A DNA stretch of 64,000 nt. Origin: Rotaria socialis. Taxonomy: Eukaryota; Rotifera; Eurotatoria; Philodinida; Philodinidae. The translations under genes were made by a program, and so were the position numbers. Of the stretch, positions 1 through 14,325 are shown piece after piece. The first letter of the stretch is position 1. The number at the start of each line of letters is the position of its first letter. The stretch spans positions 47,442-111,441 of the forward strand of contig CAJNYU010003264.1 in NCBI GenBank assembly GCA_905331475.1. The letters run 5' to 3'. The notes beneath the pieces were generated by a model that was not told where the DNA came from, ran no database searches, and saw only the letters and a program-made list of their open reading frames with translations.

Positions 1-115
1 TGGAGGACAGGATGAGATTTCGATTTTTGTCCTGCTCTGACGCCCGCCAGAACCAAAGTAGCCAGCAGGACAGGTAAGGACAGGACAAAAAATCTTGTCC
101 GGTGCACGTCTCTGA
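1..115 (-). mobile_element. Terminus of a DNA transposon, probably hAT-like, running off the left edge
   Basis: Read on the minus strand the segment begins CAGAGACGTGCACCGG at about 115 and then carries several copies of GGACA/TGTCC words in both orientations. A CAGAG start followed by GC-rich subterminal repeats is typical of hAT-type ends, and the composition differs sharply from the AT-rich DNA beside it. The rest of the element would lie left of the window, so no target duplication or transposase can be seen. The family is inferred from the end sequence alone. Confidence 0.4.
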
Positions 116-985
116 TACGGTTGTCACGCTTGACTGCTTTTCGTAGCATTTGAACTCTATAGAACTCATTCTCTACAGAAATCAATGAATATTAAAGTAA
201 ATAAATTAAAATGGTACTATTTTGTATTTCAAAACATTAAGTTTGATTCGTCATTATACTTTAAATACTTTTATATAATACGACGTGAGGAAAAACCGAA
301 AAAGTGTTTCTTACTTTGAGCGGTGTCCAACAGCTGAGAATTGGGAATTCTTCCTCAGTTCCTTGCATACTAAAGGTAAAAATATGGAATATTCATGATA
401 ATTTTTGTTCTTACATTTATTTTCATTTGCAAAATTTTGAGAATCAATAGTTCCGCGAAAAAATTATTTTTAACAAAACAATATCGCGACTTTCATGAAT
501 AGAGAAGCTGTGAGGGAACTAATGGTTTATGACCATTTATTCTAGGAATTATCACAGTGGCACTGATAATTCGTCGATAGATTAGAAATTCCTATTTCTC
601 AGTTTTTGGACATTGCTGGGATTATGTTGAAATAAAAAATTATTTTTTTCTCTTAATAATATTTTGATCATAGACCTGAATCAACTGATAACTCATCAAG
701 ATTCTCGGTGTGTAAACATAGCTTTTTAAATTGCTTTGATGCTACGTTTGAGAGCGCATTGATGTGAATCTCCACACACAAATTGGTCAATGCATGAAAA
801 TGACGAGTAGCGTCTGTTGGGTCCAAGACATTTTGATTCGGATCTTGTCGAACCGTAATTTTGTAGTGTTATTAAAATATTCTAATCACAATTAAAGAGT
901 CAATTCGAGGATATGGAACGCTTCTTCTCCAGTTTCATCCTGGGTAATGAACGTACGAGCATATTTTCAGGACCATCTTAATTAA

Positions 986-1130
986 TAGAGCCCGCCAAAC
1001 CCAAGATTTTTTAACCCGGAATCCGATTCCGATCCGATCAAAAAATTATTTTAAGATTCAACAGGCTCTAGTGGTGAGGCAGTCTGGGGCTGAGTCCCAG
1101 CACCCTACAACTTCTGGTTACGCCGCTAGT
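986..1130. mobile_element. Small non-autonomous transposon relic with TAGAGCC ends
   Basis: An 85-bp stretch starts TAGAGCCCGCC at 986 and ends ACAGGCTCTA at 1070, forming short inverted ends. The start matches the terminus of the hAT element at 46,995 (TAGAGCCCG) and is likewise followed by CCGGA/CCGATT words. GC-rich transposon-like sequence continues to about 1,130. No 8-bp target duplication is visible, so this may be a solo end or a decayed MITE. The rest of 116-1,816 contains no gene that I can see. Confidence 0.35.
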
Positions 1131-1816
1131 TGAATGCTGTTCAACCGTTAACCCACAATCTCTGCTCATACTCTATTTGTTAGTGTATTGTATGAAAAAA
1201 TGATCACTTGTATTTATACAATCTTGATAGCAGTGAGAGATAATTCACGAGTTTGTTTTTGTTAAGAGTGAGTTCACGCTGCTACAAAATTGATCGCAGC
1301 TAACCTCACTGTACAAAGTCTGAAGAAGCTAAAACAAAATCAGATTTTACACTTTCCAATGAATACAAAGAATTGAAAATCTCAATTTTGTGTTGTGATT
1401 CGTTTGTTTGCTATTCTTGTGGATGCTGTCTTAATTGCTGAAATTGCGATAATCTCTGTTAGCACATACGCACATAAACATTGGTATCGATTTGAAAACA
1501 ATTTTAATTCGATTCTGCTTGTTTCGAACATTGAAAATCACATTACCTTACTATGAAGATCTCCGCTTGTGATGGAACATCAATGATTTAGTAAAGAAGT
1601 TTGTTCTCCTGATCAAACAAAGCAAATATTATCATGAAAAGTTGAAGAAATAAATGTTAAAAGGAAATATTTTATTTAAATACAAAAACAAGATGAATAT
1701 TTTTAAATTTTAATTTGGGCATGTTGTAATTGAAAGAAAGTTATCAGAAAACGGTTAACTTTTCCTAGAAAAGAAAATATGCTAGTTTGGTTTTACTACA
1801 ATCGAACTTCATTGTT

Positions 1817-3935
1817 TTACATACTGATAAAATTGATCTCCATTTTACGATAAACAAATGGATAATAAAATACTAAACCAAACAAAATGAACAGACTAGC
1901 GAGAAGAAATCCAAGTTGCGGAGCGGCAATAACAGGTGCGACGACCAAATAGATTGAAATCAAAATAATAATAATAATCAACGGGATTGGAACCTAATTA
2001 TAATATTGATTTAGTTTTTTTCTCTTATGTTTTAACTTACACTGATGACTCGTTCTGCGTTTTTCATCGTAAATTTACAGCAGAGTGTTGCAGAAAATGT
2101 TATCCCGTAGAATATCCATGCCGAAAAACTGAAGAAATCAATGAGACCATCGATATTGCTTGGTAAACATAAGCCTATTGCAATGACACCCTTAAAAATA
2201 AATAATCCGACACTAATTAATCAACTATTTATCAATAGGATCACCTGAAGGACAATTCCTGGCACTGGTGTCAATTTTCGCTTATGAATACAAGCAAAAA
2301 CTTCAGGTAAATATCCATACTGAGCGCCAACCATGCAGTAGCGCGCAGAAGAAAAAAGCGATCCATTGCCGCTGCCCAATGCACTGATCGATATAAGAAT
2401 TGGTAGAACACGAACAACAGGACCTAATGCAACCTCACCCCATGTCTATTAAGGAACAATCAAATACAAAAATAAACACTTGAACGTATATATAGTTAAA
2501 GTTAGTTACGTACAACAGCAACAGCAGTTGAGCTAAGTAATGTTGCTTTATTCATTACAGTAAAATAGGATATATTTGTAAGAAGATAAAGAATAATAAC
2601 CGATGGTAAAGCTAATACTATGGATAACCATAGATTTCTATGCAGAGAAAAAAGAATAATAATTATAGAGACCATCAATACACTCGTATCAGATTACCTT
2701 TTCGGATTTTTTACTTCTTCTGTTATTGAATTTAAACAATTCCATCCATCATACGCCCATAAACCGGAATAAAAAGCAAGTGCAACATTCAATGGTTTGG
2801 TGGTCGTACCTGTCCGAAAGCAAAACAGTTCATGCTTTTCGCTGCATTCTTACTACTGGTTTTTACCCTCAAATCCAGTTTTCAAATTTTCTACATGCCC
2901 TAAAATCAATTTTATTCATTGGATAAAATAGCTCTATTGTAAACAAACAAACCTTGTGCCATGCGTATAATACCGATAATAATAACAGTTACAATAGTTA
3001 CTACTTTACAAATAACAAAGATAATATTCAGTCGATTCGCTACCGACACGCTGATAGAATTAATATTCATGAGAACGACTTGAAACGAACAATATACATA
3101 TGCAACAAACAAAAAGAAATGTTAACATACGAATAGCAAGTATCGCTGTCATTTTAACAACATTTTCTGATACGCCACAATCTAAACATTTTAGAAAAGA
3201 ATCCACCATCAATATTATCTCCGAGAGAACAATTTACCGAGAAAAATCCCCGATAAAAAGTATTGAGAAAAAGTGAGTGTTAGAACAGCGATGCTTGCAG
3301 GCTTAAGAATACATGCGCTTGTCCATACGAATAGATATGCTAAGATTTCACCAACTCGTTCATGAACTGATCCAATGCCTTCTTTCATATAGGCTATTTC
3401 AGCTCCATTTCTTGGTATAAGTGCACCGATCTCTGCATAACATAATGCACCTATAACAATCATTATATTAATATATTCGAAAAAAAATCGAAGTTTCAAT
3501 TGGAACCAACCAAGCAACGAAACAAGACCAGCTGCAACCCAAATAATCAAGCATAGGCCAACTGATTCCGTACCACGTAAAACACCTTTTGGTGAGACAA
3601 ATATACCCGAACCTATTGATAAAATAATAATACGAGTGAACAAAACAAGTTGTACATTTTATTCTATTACCAATAATAATTCCAACTATAAAACAAACTC
3701 CTGAGAATAGACCTAAATGTCTTTTCAGTGTTACTTCATCTTTTGATATTACATTTTCCAATGAATCTTGTCGGCTGATGACTCCAGTTGATAAGCGTGA
3801 AAGTTGAATTGAAGGTGCACCACTTGGACGCCGATGAACATAATCACCACTAGCTAAAGAACAAGATTTTCGACCACGATCACACTGTACTCTCGACTTA
3901 CTAATCTCGAAATTAGATGGCATTGATGCTGCCAT
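1817..3935 (-). CDS. SLC7-family amino-acid transporter (heterodimeric light chain, LAT/y+LAT type)
   Basis: A multi-pass transporter that exchanges amino acids across the plasma membrane, normally paired with an SLC3 heavy chain. A hydrophilic N-terminus starting at 3,935 leads into the first membrane helix ([16 protein letters not shown]). After an intron near 3,616-3,669 the family signature [11 protein letters not shown] follows, then [18 protein letters not shown]. Further exons lie at about 3,340-3,000, 2,790-2,700, 2,640-2,520, 2,445-2,250, 2,190-2,045 and 1,990-1,817. They include the exon with [10 protein letters not shown] and a final helix pair ending MEINFISM before TAA at 1,817-1,819. 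Introns are about 50-70 nt. The donor after VSLLG (about 3,517) is weak. Substrate class cannot be set from the sequence. A damaged copy of part of this gene lies just upstream at 4.37-4.97 kb. Confidence 0.85.
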
Positions 3936-4369
3936 ATTAGATCGAAATGCTGATCACTATAAGCATATGCATCATCAACATTGCGTTCGATAGTAAAAGA
4001 TTACAAAAGGCCTTTTGCTTCACTCTTACCTTTCATCATAGAGAAAAGGTAAGATTTGATTTAGCTGATAGATTATTGTATAGGATTATAAAAAAAAGAA
4101 GTTTACATAATCGTGTATTATTTTATCGTTTCATCATATTTCGTAACAAAAAAAAATGTGATCGATGACTTTTCAAATCGAAAAATTCTTCGAAGAAGCT
4201 TGTCATTTGTTCTAGAAATAATTTGAAATTACAATACTGCCAAGAATGACTCGTATTGAAAGCAAAAAAATATTTTTTACAATTCTGATAGTACAAAATA
4301 TCACTTAGAATAAAACATACAATCGACTGGATTCCGTAAGAAAAAATTGAAAAAAAAAGACAATTCCAG

Positions 4370-4970
4370 GTGATTGTGTTAATCTCTGTTTTTTTAATAC
4401 GAGCAGTTGAGCTAAGTAATTCTATGGATATATTTGTGTAAGTAGATAAAGAATCGTAACAATTGTTATAGATAATAACATAGATAACCATGGACATTAT
4501 TGATGAGCTTCTATCGCATTATCGTTTTAGAATTATTTGATAATTCAGTTACCGAATTTCAACCACCATAAATCCACAAGACAAAATAAAAATCAATTGC
4601 AGCATTCAATCGTTTGGTGGTCGTACCTTTTCTCACGGTAAAACAATCCATTCTAATTTTACTCTACCCTCAAATTCAATTGGTAAAACTTTTGTGTATC
4701 CGAGAATCAAAATTTCGTCGTTAGTTTTCTGTTGAATTCTATGAAAAACAAATGTCACAAATTTAGTACAACTCGTATAAATAGTAACGATAATATTCAA
4801 ATGATTAGCTGCTGTTGCACTAATACAATTGATATTTATCGTTAAGATTTCAAAAGAAAAGATAGATTTATGTCGACAATCAAAACGTAACATATGCACT
4901 GTAAAGACCGATGTGATTTCAATAAGTTAATTTGGTGGACCACAAGCTAGACAACTTATAGACATTTTTT
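4370..4970 (-). pseudogene. Decayed partial duplicate of the neighbouring SLC7 transporter
   Basis: Stretches match the intact transporter at 2.5-3.2 kb in the same order and orientation. GCAGTTGAGCTAAGTAAT at about 4,402 matches 2,523. The GGTTTGGTGGTCGTACCT-like exon end near 4,612 matches 2,795. The segment reading ININCISATAANHLNIIV at about 4,800-4,860 matches [18 protein letters not shown] at about 3,030-3,075. Insertions, deletions and lost frames separate the blocks, and no exon chain can be completed. It is a tandem duplicate of the middle exons that has lost coding ability. Confidence 0.7.
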
Positions 4971-5409
4971 TTTATCGGAGAAAACCTTGATAATGGGTGT
5001 ATTCGCCCGATCATCTATTCCACTTCTCGATATTAAAGCTCTGATTTTCGCAAACCACAGTGTATCTTTGAAAAATAGCTTTCAAAAAAAATTAATTTTT
5101 TTATTATATCTTATGTTCTCATTGATTGAAACGTCAAATATTAAATAAATATATTTTATATATTAAAATTAAAATAAAAGGAAGGGTACCCTTATTGAAA
5201 TAAACTCACGATTTGTTACTGGATATGACTTTCTACAAAGCCATGCTAGAAAATATCTTAACATAATCAAAATGTTTATTTTATTCATGAGATAGATAGA
5301 CAAACAATTTACACGTGCGTTCAAATAATAATAAGATCTTTCAAGTGATAGAAAAAGAAAAATTGAAGCTCATGTTTTGTACTATCTACCTATTGGAAGT
5401 TTTTCGTTT

Positions 5410-7478
5410 TTAGAAAACGCGAATCATTGCCATACGATCTTTACCGACACCAATCCATTTTACTATTAAAAGCAGAAAAAATATCTCGAATTTTAAGAAA
5501 TTAAATAGAATAACGAACCAGGAACACCAAGAAATTGTTCAATAAATTGCACATAAAGACGAGCATTGCCTGGCAGGGAATTAAATGTACGACATTCAGA
5601 TGTTGAGCATTTATTCCAACCAGGAAATGTTACATATTCAACTTCAATGTCATGCATCGCATCCACAGAAGCTAATCAAAACAAGAAAATCACAATTCTG
5701 TAGGATAATTTCTATTGTCTAACCAGGAAAACTTGGTAATTCAACTCCATTTCGTTTATACGTTGTTGCAATTTTTATCTCAGCTAATTCATCAAGTGTA
5801 TCCAGTTTCGTTAAGCATAAAGCTGTGAAACCATTTATCATAGTTGTATATCGAAGTAAAACAAGATCGAGCCAACCACAACGACGTTTTCGTCCTGTTG
5901 TTACACCCCATTCACGACCGCGTGTTTGCAGATGTTCACCGATTTCCTAGAGGAAATTTGTTTTATAAACACAAAATTGAAAGAAAAATAATTATTCTTA
6001 CATTTTTTAGCTCTGTTGGAAAGACGCCATCACCAACACGTGTTGTATAAGCCTTGACAACACCATATATATCACCAATATATTTTGGCGCAAGGCCAAG
6101 ACCCGTGCAGACACCACCGATACTACAATTAGATGATGTTACATATGGATATGTACCTAGAAAAGAAAAATCGAATTTTTATAGACTCTCTATACTTCAA
6201 AGGTGATATAGACAGCGAACAGATAATGATGTAACTACACTTGTGATGTCTTCTATTTTAGCTTTCGTAATTGTTATCAATACAATCTTTCTCTCTTGCA
6301 TAAGTATCTTTTGTTTTTTTTGAACTTACCGAAATCAATATCAAGCATGGTAGCATTAGCGCCTTCGACAAGAATTTTTTTCGAACCATCAAGTATAGAT
6401 TGATTTAAATAGGCTATCGTGTCGATAGTCATTGGACGAAAATATTCAGCAAGTTCTTTGAATTGTGCAATGATCTTTTCAATATCAACCTCCAAATCAG
6501 GGAATGTTAATTTATAATAATTGTAAAGGCTTTGTATTCTATGTATAAAAACAAAAAAGACGATCATGTGAAAAATTGAAATGGATCATAATTTACTTTT
6601 CAGTGAAAATAGAAAAATCGCCAACCAAATCACTCATACGAATGCCGTTTCGTGTAGCCTTAAAATGATGTTTGAAGAGAGGATTCTTTTTTATTTTGAT
6701 AAAAGCATACTTTCGATGAATATGTTGGACCGATACCTTTTTTTGTTGTACCAAGACTGAAGAATACATGAATTCAATTCTTAGAATCAAGTCATTATAA
6801 TTACTTACCTACTCTTACCACGTCCTCGTTCAAGAAAACCATCACTTTGCTTATGAAAATCAAAAACTAAAAATATCGAAAATTATTTCCTTTCAAAAAC
6901 ATGTTTTTCTTTTGTCATATTTACCAAGATGCGCTCGATCAGATATGAACAATCGAGTCGACCAATTCGTCACACCACGACTCTCATTCTTTTTGATTTC
7001 TTCTACTAGTTCAGGTAAGTTAACGACACAACCATTGCCTAAAACAAAAATCCGCAATCATTCATGAACATCGATATAGTGAATCTCTTGTGAGTCATTT
7101 ACCAATAATATTAACACAATTTTGTAGATGAAAACCTGATGGAAGCATATGAAAATCATATTCAACGCCATCTACTAAAACACTGTGCCCAGCATTGTTG
7201 CCACCCTAGAAAAATTAGTTGATAAATAGTAGCAAAACAAAATATCGAATTTTACTTGACAACGACAAACAATATCAGCTTCCGATGCTAATAGATCAAC
7301 TAACTTGCCTTTTCCCTAAAGATAAAATTTCCAATGGTAATAGAATTAATATCTTTCTTTTTGTTCCATTTACTTCATCGCCCCATTGAGCACCAAGAAC
7401 AATAGAGACCAATGATGGACTGGGATAAGGATGTACCGACGCACTGCTACGCCGATTAGTTGCAGAACGAGTTGTCAT
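5410..7478 (-). CDS. ADSS: Adenylosuccinate synthetase
   Basis: Catalyses the GTP-dependent joining of IMP and aspartate to adenylosuccinate, the first committed step to AMP, in the cytosol. About twelve exons read in order. Exon 1 (7,478-7,374) ends in the signature VLGAQWGDE. Exon 2 (7,315-7,256) continues [10 protein letters not shown]. Later exons carry [81 protein letters not shown] and [16 protein letters not shown]. The last exon, [17 protein letters not shown], ends at TAA 5,410-5,412. The IMP/GTP loops and the [10 protein letters not shown] region are intact. Introns are about 50-70 nt. The N-terminus before the signature is about 25 residues, Ser/Arg-rich. No lesion was seen. Confidence 0.95.
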
Positions 7479-10400
7479 ACTTGATACTTTAAAATCTAGG
7501 AAGTCGAAAATAAAAACTGATGACTATATCAATACAATTAAGTAATGCACATCAGAGAAGAAGGCTTAGGGAGGTTCATTTAATTTGAAAAAAAGTTGTA
7601 GATCTCATCTTTAATGTAGACACGATTGGCAAAATTTCGATCGATTGTTGCTATTGTTTGCTCTACTTTTCTGAAATTTGTTTTAGAATTTTTGTTCTTA
7701 TTGATCATTTTCTGGAAAATAAATATTACAGTAATATTTTTCATTATTGTACAAGTTTTGAGAAAAGTAGAATCAGAAGTAAATTATCAACAGACCACCT
7801 ATTAGTACCAGATTGCTTTCTGTTTTTTATTTCATCTCTCGTCATCCTCATTCTCTGAAAAAAATTTTGAGCCTCCCCTAGATTGAAATTGTTTCGCCGC
7901 CGTTGAAATGCAATAGTGTTATATGTAAGCAGCAAAAAAAAAACAAAGACGAATTCTTATCGATACCCAAATGATCTAGAAAGAAGTATAACATGTCTAT
8001 TATGACCACTGTGAAGCTAGCCAGATGACCAATAGAATATGTACGATCATTCGGTCAATCAAAAAATATATTGATATCGATCCACAAAATACCATATTGA
8101 TCTCATAACAGCACGTGTACACAGCAAGAGCAAAATGTCCGGAACACCTGCTGTTTCCGAAATACACTCTGATTTACACGTTGCTCAGAAAACAAAAATG
8201 TAAGGCGTACACTTTGAAAAAGAAAATAACACTCCGATTTTAGATCACGAAAACGCGTTTCGCTAAATCTTTGTCTGCTTGGGCGGAATTAAATTACTGC
8301 CATCGTCAGCATCGCTTGCTGCATCAACAGATTCACATTGTGACGTCGAAATTCTACGTAAAAATGTATTTATTAATTCATCAAAAACCGTACATGCTAT
8401 GAATGAAAAGTATTCAACTAAATGTGATAATATTGGATAAAAAATAGCAGCGCCTAGTGATGCTCTTGTTTTGTTGTTTATAATCTATGAGACTTTCTTT
8501 CTCTATGAAGAAGATAAAAAAGAATTTTTCCTATTATCTTTCTAGGCTATCTGAACTTTTTTCGTTTATTTACACTTTGATACACTTTATTTATAAAATT
8601 GAAGGGTGACGATACACATTTTTCATCTAAACAAAATGTGCAAAAACATTTTATTTCAGAGTTCTACTCGAAACACTGAATCAGATGGCAATTAATTTGA
8701 CCAATTTTAAAAAGCGTATCATGATCTGTAAATAAAAGTTTGTAAGACAAAATGAGAGAATTTGATGGTAAATATTTCGAAACATTTTATTCGAACCTCA
8801 TCAATTGTCTTTCAACAGATCTATTCGCATTTGAACGATGTAGCCAACATCACAAAATAGTTCAAGTAAAATTATTTATATCATACGTAAGAGTGAAGCG
8901 AAGAAAATCTCGTGCACATTTTCATATAATGTTTATTAACGGAATGAAAGAAAAGGAGGACCAAGTAAAACGCAAACTTAAAAATGCTTTATTTAACATG
9001 ATGAATCAGGAATTCAGACAGGGCACAAATTGGAAAAAAATCAGGACATTTGTAGACTTGTTTGGATAACACACTAAGCGATTAAACTTTCACAAAATTG
9101 AATAAAGTAATGGTAATTTATTTTTATAGCCACGTGTATTGCTTCGATGAGCTTCGTAAATCATGAAGGAAAAATCAAAAATTTGAAGAAATCGCTTTTC
9201 GTTGGATGCTTGCTTCTAATTCTTTTTTTTGTGGAACTCACATATATTTTCGAAGAAAATAGTGAGTGTAATTTGAATTGTTAGGTTTTTGCGGGTCCCC
9301 TGTACCCCACTCTACCTCCTCCCCATTACAGACATAAAATATTAAAAAAACGAACACTTAGTTTATGCCACTATTACACTCGTTACTTCTACCACCTACA
9401 ATAAACAGATGAAGGTTTTAATCTTTTTTTCTCACACAAATACCTTAATCTAGAGCTTGAATCCAGTTTAGTGTATTTACAATTCGCAACTTTTCCATCC
9501 ACTGGGAAGCTTTTATCAAATTTTCGTTTATGAAAAAATGTATCAATTTCTCACCTGATAATACGAAAAAATATAAATTTCTCAATATTACTGATAGCTA
9601 TATCCTAAATACTGTTTAAACTATTATCATTCAGAATATTTCTCAATGAAACCACTAAACATTTCAGCATACTGACATATTTTAAACAAAACGTTTTTTA
9701 TACGGCTCTCTCTAGTAATATTTCCTATTGATAGATTCAATAAACTTCATATGTTAAAATGGTTTTATTATCTTATTGTTGAACAAAATATGATCTCACT
9801 ATTCTGAAAAAATAAAGCTTCTATTTGATCAGCATCTAACTGATCGAAATATGTGAGTTCCACATTTTAGCTCCAACGTGGCTGCACTGAAAAGCTTTTT
9901 CGTAAAACTTATCAAATAATTACATCTACATAGACCTTGAAATATTGATCATAACAAAAGAAAATGTTAAAGTCATTTATATTTAGGCCTATTGGCAAAA
10001 AAATCATAAAATATCAGGACAAAATCAGGGAAATCAGGACATCAACAAGAAATCAGGAAAGTAGTACTGCTGCGAAGCCTAGACTTCAGAATCTATCCTG
10101 GGATTAATCAAAATAAAGGACGATTCGCATCATACTCGTCTAGTCTTGGATTACTTCCGTTATTCTTCGCTTAACGTAATAAGTTACTGCATTGGACACA
10201 GATTTGGAATTGACGTTGTGTCAGCATGAAGTAAATTTAGAAAAATTCGACCATCTTTTTTTGTTATTTTATATGAGAAGAAAACAAATTAGCTAATTAA
10301 AAGCAACAAAAAATTAACAATAAATGCACGTCTACTGCGTCGGGGGATGATGTCCTTATTAAAGCATGATATGTTGTTTCCCTTCATTCTAAATACATGA

Positions 10401-10888
10401 TTAAAGAATTGCATTTTACAAAACAGGACGTGAGTTATTTTCATGAGAATTCGAAAAGAAGCCAAATCTCAATGGCATTCTACTGTAGTCAAATTAGCAA
10501 TGGTACCTTGAAGAGAATCTAGTCAAGTGATAAATTGCTTTTTGAAAATAAGTCTCATGCCATAGAGTACTGAATATTAAAAGTAATAAACATTTCGCAG
10601 GATTCAAATCTTTCCAATAAAATGCCTTGGCTCTTCTTAACTCTCGAGTGCACGAGCTGCAATGTTATCGGCATCGTAAAATTTTTAAGTAGTAGAACAT
10701 TTTTCTCGAGGACAAAAGAGTTAATCGTTGTTGAATTTTCCCTAAATATGACACATTGATATATCTGCAAATCTTTAAATAAACTACTTGATTGAAAATA
10801 AACAGTAGATAGCTGTACAACAGAAAAAAAGAAGAAGAAGCGAATGAAAGAAAAAAAAAACAAGAAGAAAAAAAACGTTTGTATTATT
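7479..10888. other. Gene-poor stretch with a minisatellite-like patch
   Basis: I see no convincing gene in this 3.4 kb. On the minus strand a possible orphan terminal exon lies at about 8,262-8,350 (an AG border, then an acidic/Ser tail ending in PPKQTKI and a stop), but no partner exon was found. At 9,990-10,055 the word ATCAGGAC or AAATCAGG recurs about five times as a small degenerate repeat. About 10,555-10,888 is likely 3-prime untranslated sequence of the membrane-protein gene to the right. Confidence 0.5.
8752..9069 (+). CDS. Doubtful 105-aa open frame
   Basis: An uninterrupted frame with a basic middle section (RVKRRKSRAHFHIMF) and a C-terminus rich in Lys, Asn and Phe. I recognise no family. 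There is no splice-linked neighbour and no signal peptide. In DNA this AT-rich a 105-codon frame can arise by chance. It is listed because the lysine-rich helix-like segment KEKEDQVKRKLKNALFNMM looks protein-like, possibly a relic. Confidence 0.15.
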   Translation: MREFDGKYFETFYSNLINCLSTDLFAFERCSQHHKIVQVKLFISYVRVKRRKSRAHFHIMFINGMKEKEDQVKRKLKNALFNMMNQEFRQGTNWKKIRTFVDLFG

Positions 10889-13800
10889 TTATACTTCAAA
10901 TTCATCAGTCCATTCAACACTATTGCCAAGTAGTTTATTCACTTTATTCCATTCACGTTCACGTTCGTACTGTGGATCAAGGTTAAAACGTACTTTGGGT
11001 TTTAATGTTTGTTGTTCATCGATAGTTTCAAATGATTTATTATTTGTTATTTTCATAATTGAAGCCGGTGGAGTTCGACTCATAGTTGTTGTCGGTGTTG
11101 TTACAAGAGCTGAAAGTAGATCACCATCTTGTATGATATATACGTCGGGATCGTTTGTTGTCCATAAATTGTTAGTTTTGGTTTGTGTATCTCTTTGCGA
11201 TAATTCGAATTCTTGTACAAGATCGATTTCCCCATTATCAGCACTGTCATCACCTTCAGATGCATCATGGATTGAACTATCTTGTGTATCATCGTCTTCG
11301 GATGTCGCTTGAGAATGTTGATTCGATGATAAAATCGAATCACAAACAAAATCTAACCCTATTGATGTTTGTGCGGGTAATGAAAATTTTTCTAATAATG
11401 ATTCATCGTTTGATTGATGAGAAGCTATGAAGAGTAAGGACAACGAAAAATTAATCGTTTTGATTTTTTCCTCAAAATACATACTTGTTAGCGTTGTATT
11501 ATTACTGCGTTGTTCTGTTGAATCAATGGACGGAGTCGATGACGATTGATCGACATTGCCTTCGGCTGGTGAAGTTTTTGTCGTTAACACAATAGATTGT
11601 TTTAATTCATCTAGTTTACATTCTTGTATAGTGAATGTTTCCGGTTGATCTATTGATGTTGTACTATCATCGTCTTCGTCGCATGATGTTTCGGATAATG
11701 TATGAAATGATTTTAAAGCGAAATGTTTTATTTCCATATCGGGTGAAGAGCCAACATCGGGAAAACATTTATTATTGTTCGCATTCAATTCATTGAAACT
11801 TTTTATATTCATATCCCAGAAATGTTCATCAACAGGTGATGACATCGGTAGAAAATCATCGTCAACAAGAACACCGGACGGCTTTGTATTATCATCAAAT
11901 TCTAAACTAGTTGCACTACGAAGCGATGTAAGTGTAGTTGAGGATGATGACGATGGCGTTTCGTGTACAGTTGAAATCATTGATAGAGGTCGAATAGGGT
12001 CACGTTTATTTGTTAGAGATTGAAAATCCATCGAACGTGAATATCCATTGGTTTCCATTTGATTTCGTTGTTTAGATAGCGGCAAAGATGTCATTGAATG
12101 AGGAATGCTAATCGGTGTTGATTGATGATATTTATGTTGTTGAGAACCAGATAAAATCTATTGCGAAATAAATAAAAACATATGAGAATAAGAATGTCGA
12201 ACGAGATACATCAAAGTCAACTAATCAAGAAGAAGAAAAAAAAGGAAACACTAAAAATCTATTAACATTTAATCTGCGACCACTTGTCCTTTATTCTTTC
12301 TATATTAACAACTATGCTTATGTAAATAAATATACAAAAAGTTAGCTAATTTGTTTATAATCATAACACGAAACAAGTTTTATTTCCGAAGAAAAAATCT
12401 GCTAATAGATAATTAGAAACATAATTTCGACTTACTGTTGCTGCGAACGGTTTATTATTCACCGGTTTGAATGTTTGTGGACGTAAGATTGGTTTCGGTG
12501 ATGGATTGTGATTATTATTATTTAGAATATTTAAATCCGAATAAGAACTATCGTTTAGGAGATTTGAATTTAAACGATCGATTAACGAATCATCATCATC
12601 ATCATTGCCATCCATATTATTATATCTTGTGCGAACATAATCATCGAATTGTTCAATAGTATTCGTTATTAAATGACTGCATGACGTTGGACGTGTATTC
12701 ACATGTTCAAGACTCTCCACAGGTGATGTTACTGTTGCCGTACTTGAAGCACTATCATCAATGAAGCGAAAACGTTCAATTCTTTGCATGTATTCTTTTT
12801 GATATGGTGGCGTTATACTTGAAGATTTACGAGAATTATTCTGATTTTCCGATGAACTATTATTTAATAATGATATTTGATCGCTACTATCGGAATTGTT
12901 CTGAGTTTTCGATAATGAATTCGCACGTGGTGAATCAATAGTTGAACAAAATGCACGTGGTTGTTTAGCGAATGAACTCCGACGCAATGCAGATGAAATT
13001 GACGTTCGATGGCGAGCTTTTAAATCGATATCGTTACCATTACTACTCTGGGTGCCGTTGGCATTTGTCGTAGACGTCAAGTAAGAACAAAGCGGATGTG
13101 AATTTGAAGGGTGTATGAGTGGTAAAAGAGCATTGAAAGAATATTTTCGAGACGAAGGTTTTAATGAACCCTTAATAGTTGACGAAAGTTCTGATGTTAA
13201 TAGTGGCGTACGATCATCACACTAAGAAAACAAAAAATAAAAAATGAAGATACTTAAATTCATTGAATTTCAATTTATGAAGATTTCTCCCTTGTGTTTT
13301 GTTCTTTATGCAAATAAAATTCTGTACCTACCGCATCATTGTCCTTTAATCTCGTTAGTTCAGTTGCAGATATTGACGATAGTAACAGATCTGATTCTAC
13401 TACATCGGATGATGTCAGTTTACTTTCTATTTTTACAGGCGATGTTTCATTATTGTTCTCCTCCTCGAGTTTTTCATTTTGAAGTGATATCTCGAAATGT
13501 TTTCTTTGCTCGTGGAAATGATTAGCATTGTTTTCTGTTGCATAGTCACTATTGTGTACTATAGGTATTGTCGTTTTAGGACAGCATGTCCTTGGAAAAA
13601 CTTCAAATTGTTGTAATGATTCAACACGACTATCCTCACGAGTAACACCGGCGGCAAAGCGATGTTGATTAGGTTTCCGCGTTTTCTTTTTATTTGAATG
13701 ATGATGACGAAGACGATGTCGTGTTGTAATACACGGTAGACAAAGTTTTCGAAGTGTTGGCGACGACAGTTTGATGTTATTTCTTTTTTTAGTTGGATAC

Positions 13801-14287
13801 CGAAGGCGTTGATCATGCACGTTAATAACAAAAATATAACGAACTATATTTGAACGACTGAATGTATGCAGTGGGATCGTGTAGAGGATTAAACGACGTT
13901 TTTGAAGATGAACAGAGAAAATTGTTCGAAATCAATAGTAAAAGTCAACAAAGAGAAAATATTAACCAACGACAGGTAATTTATCTTAAATAACAAGAAT
14001 AACGATGACGACGACGACGACGATGATGATGATGATGATGATGATGATCTGCACAAAGGCGAAACATGCCAATTGACTCGACTACGATTCCACTATTCTT
14101 TATTTAGCACGAAGAACGGCATTCTTTTTCATTAATATGGTAGCAAGAGCCTTTTCTCGTTCTATGTATTCTCTGTTCCATTTATGATATTTGTTTCCTG
14201 TCGCTGACAAAGTGAGCGAGCATAGTAACAGACAGCAAACTTGCGCAAGAAAAAGATTCTTAGTAGAAAAACGGCATGTTCCCTCTT

Positions 14288-14325
<38 letters not shown>

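Noticed and set aside
10923..13525. Several plus-strand frames of 80-130 codons.
   Set aside because: They are antisense shadows of the spliced minus-strand exons, which have better splice continuity.
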